Source: G963662905 sp963676415 (GTDB lineage Bacteria; Bacteroidota; Bacteroidia; Bacteroidales; WRLA01). Taken from it: a stretch of DNA of 64,000 nt. The notes beneath the pieces are model-generated. The model worked only from the letters and a program-made list of their open reading frames with translations. It was not told where the DNA came from and searched no databases. The DNA is taken from contig OY781097.1 of NCBI GenBank assembly GCA_963676415.1, forward strand, positions 4,092,001 through 4,156,000. The letters are read 5' to 3'. Made by a program: the position numbers and the translations under genes. This document shows, one piece after another, positions 54,581 to 62,189 of the stretch (position 1 is the stretch's first letter; each line of letters opens with the position of its first letter).

Positions 54581-55462
54581 TTATTCTACTATTAATTTTT
54601 TAGTTTGTCTATTTAATTCATTTTCTATTATGGCAAAATATATTCCCGAAGGAAGTTTGTTTAAAGAAATAGTATTCGTAATTCCTGATTGCAGCTTTTC
54701 TCTCACAACTATAGCCCCCGTTATATTAACCAATGTCAAGTCTGTAGTTTTATTTATTGATGGCGTTATAATGTTAATATAACTCTTTGCAGGATTCGGA
54801 TAAATATGAAAATCCAGATCATTTTTTTCACAATCAGAGATACTCACGGTAAGATTGCATTCTTCGGTTGATTCACCCCAAAATGATGTTCCATTTTTGG
54901 CATAACAAATCAGTTCTGATTCCGATTCAAAAAAACCCATATATTCAAATAGTCCGGTGGTTGCACCAATTCCTTCAATTATATATTCTGCACCAAATGA
55001 ATCATTGAGATGAAATCTCTTTTTATATTCAGAATCAATTAAAACTGAGTCAATTGCAGTAATTATAATGGGCTCCATAGCAAATGCTGATTCTATTGTA
55101 TCATTAACCTGAAGGTTAAAATCATATAAAAGCTCTTCTTGTGGCCCATTATGAAATGTATACCATTTATTATTTTCCTCTCTTAAAAAACCGTGTAATG
55201 AAGGCTTAATATAATAGTAATAGGGTGTTGGAACCCAATCTATATAGCCATACCCTGATTGATAAACCTTATGGTATACTTTTGAATTGATTACTGTATC
55301 GCCGTCTATATAATTTTTATAATAGCGATAGTCAATTTGATATCCAGGCTCCCAAACTGAAGAATTGACTCGCCACTCTGAGTCAATGTCAATAGATTGC
55401 CCAGAAACAAATACTGTAATTGATAATAGTGCAATCAGGAATAATGTTTTTCTTGTTTTCAT
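54581..55462 (-). CDS. Secreted T9SS cargo protein, function unknown
   Basis: This is a 293-residue protein with a signal peptide (MKTRKTLFLIALLSITVFVSG). The body is rich in Tyr and beta strands (YRYYKNYIDGDTVINSKVYH ...). The sorting domain starts at DFHIYPNPAKSYINI and ends RQTKKLIVE. No catalytic motif is recognised. The 3' part, with its attC-like site, also exists as a fragment at 56769-57050. The gene lies between attC-like sites 9 and 10. Confidence 0.75.
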   Translation of the reverse strand: MKTRKTLFLIALLSITVFVSGQSIDIDSEWRVNSSVWEPGYQIDYRYYKNYIDGDTVINSKVYHKVYQSGYGYIDWVPTPYYYYIKPSLHGFLREENNKWYTFHNGPQEELLYDFNLQVNDTIESAFAMEPIIITAIDSVLIDSEYKKRFHLNDSFGAEYIIEGIGATTGLFEYMGFFESESELICYAKNGTSFWGESTEECNLTVSISDCEKNDLDFHIYPNPAKSYINIITPSINKTTDLTLVNITGAIVVREKLQSGITNTISLNKLPSGIYFAIIENELNRQTKKLIVE

Positions 55463-55488
55463 CTTTTTTAATTTAAATTATTTATTAT

Positions 55489-55615
55489 GTTTTGAATATG
55501 CTGCGTTTGGCGTTTTAAACTCTAATCTTCAAGTTTGCTCTTTATTGAATTTGAGCTAATTAACTGAATTTTAGACAATTTGCCTAATGCCGTATATTTA
55601 GTGTCAGGGTTAGTT
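55489..55615 (-). repeat. attC-like hairpin site 10
   Basis: The left arm AATATGCTGCGTTTGGC (from 55497) pairs with GCCTAATGCCGTATATT (55582-55598) at 13 of 17 positions, and the preceding TTTTG spacer resembles sites 2, 4 and 6. The core GTTAGTT (55609-55615) overlaps the stop of the Ntn-hydrolase-like gene. Confidence 0.45.
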
Positions 55616-56540
55616 ACTTTTCATTGACTCTTGTATCAATATATTGAATATTAATATTGTCCAGCTTGATAAAACCTTGCAGTGGTATATTATACTTCTC
55701 TTTTATCTTCTTAACAAATTCTTTTCCATCTACTTTTTCTATAATTATCCCACTAAGATTTATTTGTGGACAAAAAAGCACTCCGAAATTGCCAAATAAA
55801 AAATGTATTGCTACACCATGTAAATTCGGAGAAACTGATACTAGATATGATATTCCATAAGCTCCTCCACCTGCTGTCCCTAATGGAAAAGCATAGAATC
55901 TATTTGCTTCTTTTAATTGTATTGGAGGTAATTTTCCAAAGTCTATTTCCGTTTTTAAAGAGTACAAAAACACTTTTTCATTTGGAGCTATTTTATCATC
56001 TGTATGGACACTTATTTGAAAATTGCCAACAGTATCAATCGAATCATCTTCAACAACTAATTTAAAACCATTATGCAAACATCTTTCTAATGGGTGTTTT
56101 TCTTCTCTTAATTTGTGATAATGTTTCTGATAAATGTTAAATGCTCGTTTGTTTCCAAGCCAAAAAGACTCTATGTCAGCTTCAAGTTGACCTCCAACAA
56201 TTTTAAATAACCTTGGTTTCTTATTTTCAATCACAGCTAAAACAAAATCTGTTTCTAAATCAGAATTACCTTCTGAGGCGTCAATAGATTCTTTGTTATA
56301 AGTGAGAAGAATTCCTAAAATATCTTTTATTCTTAGCTTTCTATGTGATAGTATTTCTTTCACAGCTCTTTCTGCGAAATATAGTTTACCAGCGAAAGTT
56401 AAACTAATAAAAGGATGAAAAATTATTATCTTTAACGAACCAAGTAATGGATTGTCTTTCGCAGAAGAATCGTCTGTAATCTTTGTATCAGATTCAATAT
56501 AAATTTTCTCGTTCACTATTCTTCCTACAATTAATGTCAT
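55614..56540 (-). CDS. Proteasome/HslV-like Ntn-hydrolase fold protein
   Basis: This is a 308-residue protein beginning M-TLIVGRIVNEKIYIESD. After removal of Met the sequence has Thr1, then Asp17 (ESD), the spacing of proteasome and HslV beta subunits, and a Lys at 36 (SLKIIIF), near the position of catalytic Lys33. FISLTFAGKLYFAERAVKEIL fits the strand-helix that follows in this fold. The C-terminal half (about 180-308) has no known match for me. It could be a self-standing peptidase or amidohydrolase. It has cassette context, no signal peptide, and lies between attC-like sites. Confidence 0.6.
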   Translation of the reverse strand: MTLIVGRIVNEKIYIESDTKITDDSSAKDNPLLGSLKIIIFHPFISLTFAGKLYFAERAVKEILSHRKLRIKDILGILLTYNKESIDASEGNSDLETDFVLAVIENKKPRLFKIVGGQLEADIESFWLGNKRAFNIYQKHYHKLREEKHPLERCLHNGFKLVVEDDSIDTVGNFQISVHTDDKIAPNEKVFLYSLKTEIDFGKLPPIQLKEANRFYAFPLGTAGGGAYGISYLVSVSPNLHGVAIHFLFGNFGVLFCPQINLSGIIIEKVDGKEFVKKIKEKYNIPLQGFIKLDNINIQYIDTRVNEK

Positions 56541-56569
56541 GTTGTCATCTTCATTTAATTCACCCTAAC

Positions 56570-56650
56570 TACTTATACATCCGCCTTCAGTACCCATATC
56601 CAACATCACACTGCGGATATACACACTTATTATTCGTTACCATTTGAAGT
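56570..56650 (-). repeat. attC-like hairpin site 11
   Basis: ACTTATACATCCGC (from 56571) faces GCGGATATACACACTT with an imperfect stem. The 125 bp from here to about 56695 recur at 57786-57905 (same ACTACTTATACATCC, CATATCCAA and CACTGCGGATATAC words), so this is a repeated element. Confidence 0.45.
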
Positions 56651-56674
56651 CATCCATTGTTTTTTAATCCCTTA

Positions 56675-56761
56675 ACATCCATGTCCGGTTATTTCAATCC
56701 CAAAACTTCCGGAACGTCCAGACTACGCGCTGCGCGCAGCCTGGACGCTTAAATGTTATAG
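56675..56761 (-). repeat. attC-like site 12 (duplicate of site 9)
   Basis: It has the same CGTCCAG/CTGGACG hairpin and the same GTTATAG core as site 9, with only a few base changes. On the minus strand the far core reads GTTAAGGG (56656-56663), roughly symmetric to CCTATAAC. Confidence 0.5.
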
Positions 56762-56768
56762 GCAGGTT

Positions 56769-57050
56769 TTATTCCACTATTAATTTTTTAGTTTGTCTAT
56801 TTAATTCATTTTCTATTATGGCAAAATATATTCCCGAAGGAAGTTTGTTTAAAGAAATAGTATTCGTAATTCCTGATTGCAGCTTTTCTGTCATAACTAT
56901 AGCCCCCGTTATATTAACCAATGTCAAGTCTGTAGTTTTATTTATTGATGGCGTTATAATGTTAATATAACTCTTTGCAGGATTCGGATAAATATGAAAA
57001 TCCAGATCATTTTTTTCACAATCAGAGATACTCACGGTAAGATTGCAATC
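56769..57050 (-). pseudogene. Truncated duplicate of a T9SS sorting domain
   Basis: This fragment encodes the last 90 or so residues of the gene at 54581 (NLTVSISDCEKNDLDFHIY ... RQTKKLIVE) and differs in only a few positions (for example REKLQSG to TEKLQSG). Upstream of about 57050 the similarity ends and a stop is met. No signal peptide or start is left. Together with attC-like site 12 it forms a duplicated block of about 370 bp, so duplication is recent. Confidence 0.85.
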
Positions 57051-57143
57051 TTTGGTTGCTGCTGTTTATTTTTATGTATTCAAATTTGTATTCACCAGCA
57101 ATTGTGTTTAAGATGCTGCTACCCAACGTACTTTTTCAATTAT

Positions 57144-57755
57144 TTATTCCAATAGAATTTTCTCAATGTTAATACCACTCTTTCTTATTAGCTTTATAAA
57201 ATATATCCCTTTAGAATAATTTGTTAAGTCGATTGTTGAGTTAATCATTTTTTCATGGATAATTTGCCCTGAAGAACTTAAAATAACGACTTTTTCAATA
57301 TCGTCAGTTTCTATTTTAAATTTCCCATTTGTTGGATTTGGATAAATTTCAACTTTTTCATTCTCAATCATTTCTTCAATTCCAAGCATTAACCCCATAA
57401 ACTCTACTGAATCTGTTGCAATCGATTCGTCATGGGATGAGTTATAAACTGCTGTCACTTTAATATAATCCCCTTCAGACAGGAAATCAAAGAAATCACA
57501 GCCTGAACTGTCATATTCTCTGCATATCATTCCTATTGTTGTCTGAAATTTGTACAATTCAGCTCCCCCATAAATATTGTAACCAACTAGAGTATCTGCA
57601 CTTGATTCAGGTTCATCCCAAGAGAGTGTAAAATGATTCAATCCTGGAGGGTAGATATAATCATGATCCCAATTAAAATCTTTTATGGGGTTTAACTGTC
57701 CAAATATCTGGTTTGTTAAACCGATAAGTAACAATAATGTTAGATTTCTTTTCAT
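57144..57755 (-). CDS. Secreted T9SS cargo protein, Fn3-like, function unknown
   Basis: The start ATG 57755 (MKRNLTLLLLIGLTNQIFG) is preferred over the longer frame because it gives a signal peptide. The 203-residue protein has an Fn3-like unit (LNHFTLSWDEPESSADTLVG) and the sorting domain VEIYPNPTNGKFKIE ... IYFIKLI. No active site is visible. It follows attC-like site 13 on the minus strand. Confidence 0.75.
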   Translation of the reverse strand: MKRNLTLLLLIGLTNQIFGQLNPIKDFNWDHDYIYPPGLNHFTLSWDEPESSADTLVGYNIYGGAELYKFQTTIGMICREYDSSGCDFFDFLSEGDYIKVTAVYNSSHDESIATDSVEFMGLMLGIEEMIENEKVEIYPNPTNGKFKIETDDIEKVVILSSSGQIIHEKMINSTIDLTNYSKGIYFIKLIRKSGINIEKILLE

Positions 57756-57785
57756 TTGTTTGTTGATATATATGTTTTTATTGTA

Positions 57786-57905
57786 TGTTGGGTAACTACT
57801 TATACATCCACCTTCAGTAACCATATCCAAAGCACACTGCGGATATACCCACTTTTTGTTTGTTTTATATGAAGTCATCCATTGTCTTTTAATCCCATAA
57901 CCTTC
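57786..57905 (-). repeat. attC-like site 13 (copy of site 11)
   Basis: GGTAACTACTTATACATCCA and CTGCGGATATACCCACTTTT are the two arms, with the same words as 56570-56695, including GAAGTCATCCATTG and TTTTAATCCC. Confidence 0.45.
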
Positions 57906-57949
57906 TCGCCCTTCTTGAAAAACAAAATGAGCGTCAAAGTATCATTTCT

Positions 57950-58597
57950 TTATAAATCCACGATCACGCGTGCCTGCAGGTAGCCATTATAGAAACCGGC
58001 ATTGCGGCGGGAGAAGAGTTTCATGATTTTGTCCATTTCGTTGTTGAGCAAATCCATGGCATCATCCATCAACTGGTCGATGGCTTTAGTGGCCACGCCC
58101 TTGCGTATCTGGTATGCGCGGGGTTTGCCCATCATCTCAAGAAACTCGTCCATTTCGGCCTGTAGTCCGCTGAGCTGCTCGGCGGTCATGCCGTATTCAT
58201 TGGCGAGTGTTTCCTGGTTTTCCACAGCTTTCTCAATAATATATTGTACGCGCAGCACAAATTCATCGTAGGAAAGGCGGAAAATGGTGGAACAGGCATC
58301 GCTCATCTGGCGGGCCAGCTCATCATCGCCATTTATGGTGGCCATGACCTCAATCAGGTCGTTGAGGATATCGGCTTTTACAGCAATGCTCTTTTTCAGT
58401 GCCAGCTTTGACTGACCAAAGGTGGCGTGTGCTGTGGCCTGCTCTGTGGCTGCCTGCGCAATGGCGTCCAATAGTTCATCATAGCGGTTTTTGATTTCGC
58501 CCAGTTTGGGAATGGATTGCCAGGTAGCGGCATGTTCGTTCAGGTATGCCTGCACGGCATCCATCATGTGTTTTTTGTTTTCTTGAGATTGTTTCAT
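57950..58597 (-). CDS. Hypothetical helical protein (215 aa)
   Basis: I do not recognise this protein. It is soluble, almost fully helical and rich in Ala, Glu and Met, with possible coiled coils (MTAEQLSGLQAEMDEFLEMM). It has no signal peptide or membrane segment. An ATG at 58597 gives a plausible start. Upstream lies a 21-bp tandem repeat, so the promoter region is unusual. Confidence 0.6.
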   Translation of the reverse strand: MKQSQENKKHMMDAVQAYLNEHAATWQSIPKLGEIKNRYDELLDAIAQAATEQATAHATFGQSKLALKKSIAVKADILNDLIEVMATINGDDELARQMSDACSTIFRLSYDEFVLRVQYIIEKAVENQETLANEYGMTAEQLSGLQAEMDEFLEMMGKPRAYQIRKGVATKAIDQLMDDAMDLLNNEMDKIMKLFSRRNAGFYNGYLQARVIVDL

Positions 58598-59191
58598 CTT
58601 AGAACTACTTTAATTGGTTCTTTGCAAACTTAATGAAAAAATATTCATCTTTACTGAAAATATCAAAAAAAAAATCAGCATTAGAATCAAACTGAATTTG
58701 CATAGCCTGTTTATTGTATTCATTGACTTTACCATCATTGCGTACACTAAGCTCAAAAACCACCCAAAACAACAGCCAGGCAAAATGCCCAAGCTTTTAT
58801 GCAAGACCTGAAATGGCTTATGCAAGACATGAAATCCTTTATGCAGCGGTTGAATTGTTTTATGCAAGACCTGAAATGCTTTATGAAATACCTGAACTGC
58901 TTTATGATAGACATGAAACGGTTTATGCAGGACATGAAATGCCTTATGCAGCGCTTGAAGTGGCTTATGCAGGACATGAAATGCTTTATGCAGATGCTGA
59001 AGCCTTTTATGCAGCAGTTGAAATGACTTATGCAATCCTTGGGCAAGGCGCCTATTTAATATATATGAATTGCTATATGAACGGGAATGGGCAGGATTGA
59101 AGCTATGATTGTTTTAACAAAAATCAGGCAGTATTTAGGGAAAAGGTGTATTGGAATGGATGTAGTTCGATATAAATTATTGAGAGCGGAA
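58598..59191. other. Intergenic region with a 21-bp tandem repeat
   Basis: About 590 bp. The centre (58796-59035) is a degenerate 21-bp minisatellite listed separately. Open frames run through it on both strands only because the repeat unit is a multiple of three and lacks stop codons. The flanks (58598-58795, 59036-59191) hold nothing I can support. Confidence 0.5.
58796..59035. repeat. 21-bp tandem repeat (about 11 units)
   Basis: Unit TTATGCAGGACATGAAATGG(C) recurs with changes of only a few bases. In one plus frame it reads as heptads of the type F/L-M-Q-D-M-K-C/W, in a minus frame as H-K-A-F-H-V-L. Both frames remain open across the whole repeat. A heptad-coding repeat could encode a coiled coil, but no good start or signal is attached. 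Confidence 0.85.
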
Positions 59192-59710
59192 TTAAGCCTT
59201 TGACCATTTCGCAGGATTATTCAAAATATATTTTGCTGTATTTCGGTAATCATCGGGTTGTTTAATGATGCGATCCCAAAACCCGGATTGCCATGCGAAA
59301 ACCGGATTGATGGCACGCGCCTTCATGGTTACGGCGGATTTAAACCCACGCATGACTGAGGCCAGATTTTTTCGCTGAGGGCCGAATTGATTTTTAGGCG
59401 ATTTCGAATTGTCAGGGGATGAATTATAATCATTCAAACCAATAATAAGAATAGCATGGAAATGATCGGGCATAACCACATATTCGCCCATGATTAAATT
59501 CATATCCTGCCGGACCTCAAAGGTTCGCAGCCATTCATTATCAACAATTTTCCCTATTTCGGAAAGTTGCATTTTACCTTCATGAACTTGTCCAAAAAAA
59601 CACTGATGTCTATATGCATTGATTGTGATAAAATACGGTGCATTCCATCCATAATCCCAATTTTGTAACCGTAAGGTTTCGCTGCGGTATTTATTTTGGA
59701 ATTTGGTCAT
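59192..59710 (-). CDS. REP-associated tyrosine transposase (RAYT, Y1_Tnp)
   Basis: This is a 172-residue single-domain protein. YFITINAYRHQCFFG and VVMPDHFHAILII (HUH motif, H-F-H at about 79-81) are family signatures. A tyrosine in the YRNTAKYILNNP segment near the C-terminus is the likely nucleophile. Such proteins process palindromic REP-type sequences. The two-copy 54-bp palindromic repeat (53252, 59741) and the larger palindromes at 14721 and 48852 are candidate substrates. Confidence 0.9.
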   Translation of the reverse strand: MTKFQNKYRSETLRLQNWDYGWNAPYFITINAYRHQCFFGQVHEGKMQLSEIGKIVDNEWLRTFEVRQDMNLIMGEYVVMPDHFHAILIIGLNDYNSSPDNSKSPKNQFGPQRKNLASVMRGFKSAVTMKARAINPVFAWQSGFWDRIIKQPDDYRNTAKYILNNPAKWSKA

Positions 59711-59740
59711 TGGGATAATTCAATTGCTGGTTAAAAATGG

Positions 59741-59794
59741 ATATGGGTTTCAAACAAACCATAAATGGTTTTGGAATTTAATCATATTGTGGAT
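59741..59794 (+). repeat. 54-bp repeat, copy 2 (upstream of the RAYT gene)
   Basis: Nearly identical to 53252-53306. It contains AAACCATAAATGGTTT, a 7-bp stem, 31 bp before the RAYT start. Confidence 0.8.
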
Positions 59795-59934
59795 TCATAA
59801 TACATGGCTCATCTGTCCTCAGTTTAAAAATCCCAACCGAATGTGTATGGTAAAGCCAAAATATTTCAAAAATTCCGTATTTTGTTGGTTATAAAATCCG
59901 CCCCCATTCCCTCAAAATTCCCTAAGATTGCAGA

Positions 59935-60207
59935 ATGAATGGAAGGATACTCAAATTGCTACAAATAGCTCTGCTGCTTATTTTGTTTTTTGCCGGCCCG
60001 GAAACGGCATTTGCTATGGAAGCAGGCACGGGAAAAATCTCGGGCCGGGTGCTGGACGACCGCACGGGTGAAGGGCTGGCTTTTGCCAATGTGCTCATCA
60101 CTTCCTTGCGTGATACGACATTCGCCAGAGCCACGATCAGTGACATCCACGGTTTTTATGAGCTGAGCGACATCCCGCCAGACGCTTTCGCTTTGAAGGC
60201 TTCATAA
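59935..60207 (+). pseudogene. Truncated CarboxypepD_reg-like receptor N-terminus
   Basis: The frame encodes a signal peptide (MNGRILKLLQIALLLILFF) and the start of a carboxypeptidase regulatory-like domain (KISGRVLDDRTGEGLAFANV ... DIHGFYELSDIPP). Normally such a domain leads into a plug and TonB-dependent beta-barrel. Here the frame ends at LKAS, TAA at 60207, just before the HEPN-MNT pair. The rest of the receptor is not in the window, so the gene seems cut by an insertion. Confidence 0.7.
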
Positions 60208-60269
60208 ATGGCAACAACAAACATATCAACGAATTGGAGACATTCTGTTTATTTTGTATCTTTGTTGTA

Positions 60270-60671
60270 ATGGATAATAAAATTGAAAATATCGATAAAA
60301 TTGTTCAGCATTGGCTGGAATCAGCGGAAAGAAACCATAAAACCATGATTCATTTAACGGATTCGAAAGATTATAGCTGGGCTTTATTTATGGGTCATTT
60401 AGTTATTGAAAAAACTCTTAAAGCCTTATATGTCAAAAGGCTTGAAAAACATGCCCTATTCACTCACGATTTATTAAGGTTATCCAGTAAGATTGGATTA
60501 GAACTGACCGATGACTTTCAGGAATGGCTAGACGTAATTACAACTTTTAATCTAAATGCCCGATACGATAATTATAAACAAGACTTTTATAAACTGTGTA
60601 CCAAAGAATTCACAGATTTTTGGTTGGATAGAATAGAAGAAATAAGACTATGGTTAAAAAATCAATTATAG
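60270..60671 (+). CDS. HEPN-domain protein (toxin-like partner of a MNT)
   Basis: ATG 60270 (MDNKIENIDKIVQHW) is preferred over the longer frame since the extra residues are hydrophobic and not conserved in this family. The protein has 133 residues, all helical, with SAERNHKTMIHL, VIEKTLKALYVKR, THDLLRLSSK and LNARYDNYK, all HEPN features. It overlaps the MNT gene by 22 bp. HEPN-MNT pairs are known as toxin-antitoxin modules in which the nucleotidyltransferase modifies the HEPN protein. Confidence 0.85.
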   Translation: MDNKIENIDKIVQHWLESAERNHKTMIHLTDSKDYSWALFMGHLVIEKTLKALYVKRLEKHALFTHDLLRLSSKIGLELTDDFQEWLDVITTFNLNARYDNYKQDFYKLCTKEFTDFWLDRIEEIRLWLKNQL

Positions 60672-60961
60672 AGACAGCATCCAGGTATGTGAAGCAATTA
60701 CCGGACGATTTGGATGTAAAAAAAGCCTTTCTGTTTGGGTCCTGCGCCAGAGGATTAGAGAAAGAAGACAGCGATATTGATATTGCTGTTGTTATAGGCA
60801 ATATGTCTGATTTTTTCTCCATTCAGATGCAGCTAATGAGGTTAAGGCGTAATATTGATTTAAGGATTGAACCACATCCAATTGGAGAATCTGATTTTAC
60901 ACATTTAAACCCCTTTGCTTCTGAAATACAAAAAACCGGTATTGAAATCAGATTAGATTAA
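60650..60961 (+). CDS. MNT-type minimal nucleotidyltransferase (antitoxin-like)
   Basis: This is a 103-residue protein with FLFGSCARGL (29-38) and DSDIDIAVV (Asp42, Asp44), the metal-binding core of the pol-beta nucleotidyltransferase fold, and a third acidic position around IDLRIEP. It overlaps the HEPN gene, so it is translated with it. Together they are a HEPN-MNT module. Confidence 0.88.
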   Translation: MVKKSIIETASRYVKQLPDDLDVKKAFLFGSCARGLEKEDSDIDIAVVIGNMSDFFSIQMQLMRLRRNIDLRIEPHPIGESDFTHLNPFASEIQKTGIEIRLD

Positions 60962-61064
60962 CATTGAAAGCTGGTAGCGTAAGGCATTTAATTGGGCGTC
61001 CATACAGAGGGAACTCATCGAAAAATTTGGAGACTGTTATGCCCGCTATTTATAATTGCTTATA

Positions 61065-61112
61065 TTGCCCTGCAAAGACCTTCCGATAAGGCTCCAGGGC
61101 GTTGCAGGGCAA
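61065..61112. repeat. Inverted repeat 11 bp (TTGCCCTGCAA)
   Basis: TTGCCCTGCAA (61065-61075) and TTGCAGGGCAA (61102-61112) form a perfect stem with a 26-nt loop between the HEPN-MNT pair and the CoiA-like gene. There is no T-run. It might be a terminator of unusual form or a cassette end. Confidence 0.5.
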
Positions 61113-61206
61113 GCAGCTGACACACTTTTCTGAATACTCCCGAGTCACCAAAATTGTTTTACCCATAAACTTTGGCACAATATGTAAATTTTTTTGGGTA
61201 GCTTTA

Positions 61207-62042
61207 TTATGAAGGCAAATTTTCATTACTTAAAATAGATTTAACATTAGCACCACGAACAAACTCATCAATATCAATCCCATAAAGGCAGAAAACTCCA
61301 AAAGAATTATGACCAAAGTAGTATTCACACCTCTGACAATGCTTATATAAATCTGCCTTATACCTATTAATTAATTTACAAAAATAGTTTTCATTTCTAC
61401 AGGAAACCTGTTTAACAGGATATCCTCCTCGTGTTATCCATTCACGCAAATTTATTTTTGAAAGCACATACTTTTCGAACTTATAAATTTTCGAATTATA
61501 TACCCAATTCCTATTTTCTTGATGATCTACAACTTGACTAATTATCAAATCCTTATCTTTAAACAAATCAAATTCATTCAAATTTATCTCAATTGTTGCT
61601 ATACCAAGATCAATAATTTTATCTCTTTTTGCTGCACTCACCTCATTCGTTACGCAAATCTCAATCATTAATTCTTTGTTTTGTACTTTACAAATGACAT
61701 CTGGGATAATATCACCTAACCTTGTTTCAAGCTTAACATCATCTATCCTAACAATCCTACTATTATAAATGGTTTTAGTCAAAAAGTTAACTGCTGGCAG
61801 CCTTATCTCCCCCTTTCAAGTAGAATTTCTTTTGCCAATTTATGCAATACAGTTTCATGACGATATTCACAATCTGCTACAATACTTTTGTGTTTAAAAT
61901 GATATACTCTTTCCACACCCTTATGTGCTACTAGCTGACAACCGCAAACCGGGCAAATACAATTACATCCTAATCCAGATTTTACTTCAGAAACATGCTT
62001 AAGTTGACCATTTTGTATTCCAAATGGAATCTTTTCTTTCAT
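61207..62042 (-). pseudogene. CoiA-like nuclease with N-terminal zinc finger, frameshifted
   Basis: The N-terminal frame (ATG 62042, MKEKIPFGIQNGQ) has CICPVCGCQLVAHKG and HFKHKS, then HETVLHKLAKEILLE, the CoiA-like zinc finger and helix. It stops at 61803. The C-terminal frame (61207-61782) continues in another phase with RLGDIIPDVICK and ELMIEICVT, a PD-ExK-like nuclease core. They join if one G is gained or lost in the run at 61809-61813, reading LLEKGEIRLPAVNFLTK. The combined protein is about 277 residues. It is a real gene broken by a homopolymer shift, or a sequencing error. Confidence 0.75.
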
Positions 62043-62189
62043 AGCAGTAAAATTAGTAATTAATATAATATGCGTTGTACAGTTCCCAAAAATCAGTATA
62101 AAGTTACTTCTTATTTCAGAATGAACTGGTAAATCCCGAGTTTGACAGCAAATATTTGTATATAGTTGACACATAGCATATTGATGCCA

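Noticed and set aside
58796..59035. CRISPR array
   Set aside because: Repeats are 21 bp in direct tandem with no spacers between them, and no cas gene is near.
58610..59100. Coding genes across the 21-bp repeat (either strand)
   Set aside because: The frames are open because the repeat unit lacks stops; starts have no context and the flanks are not protein-like.
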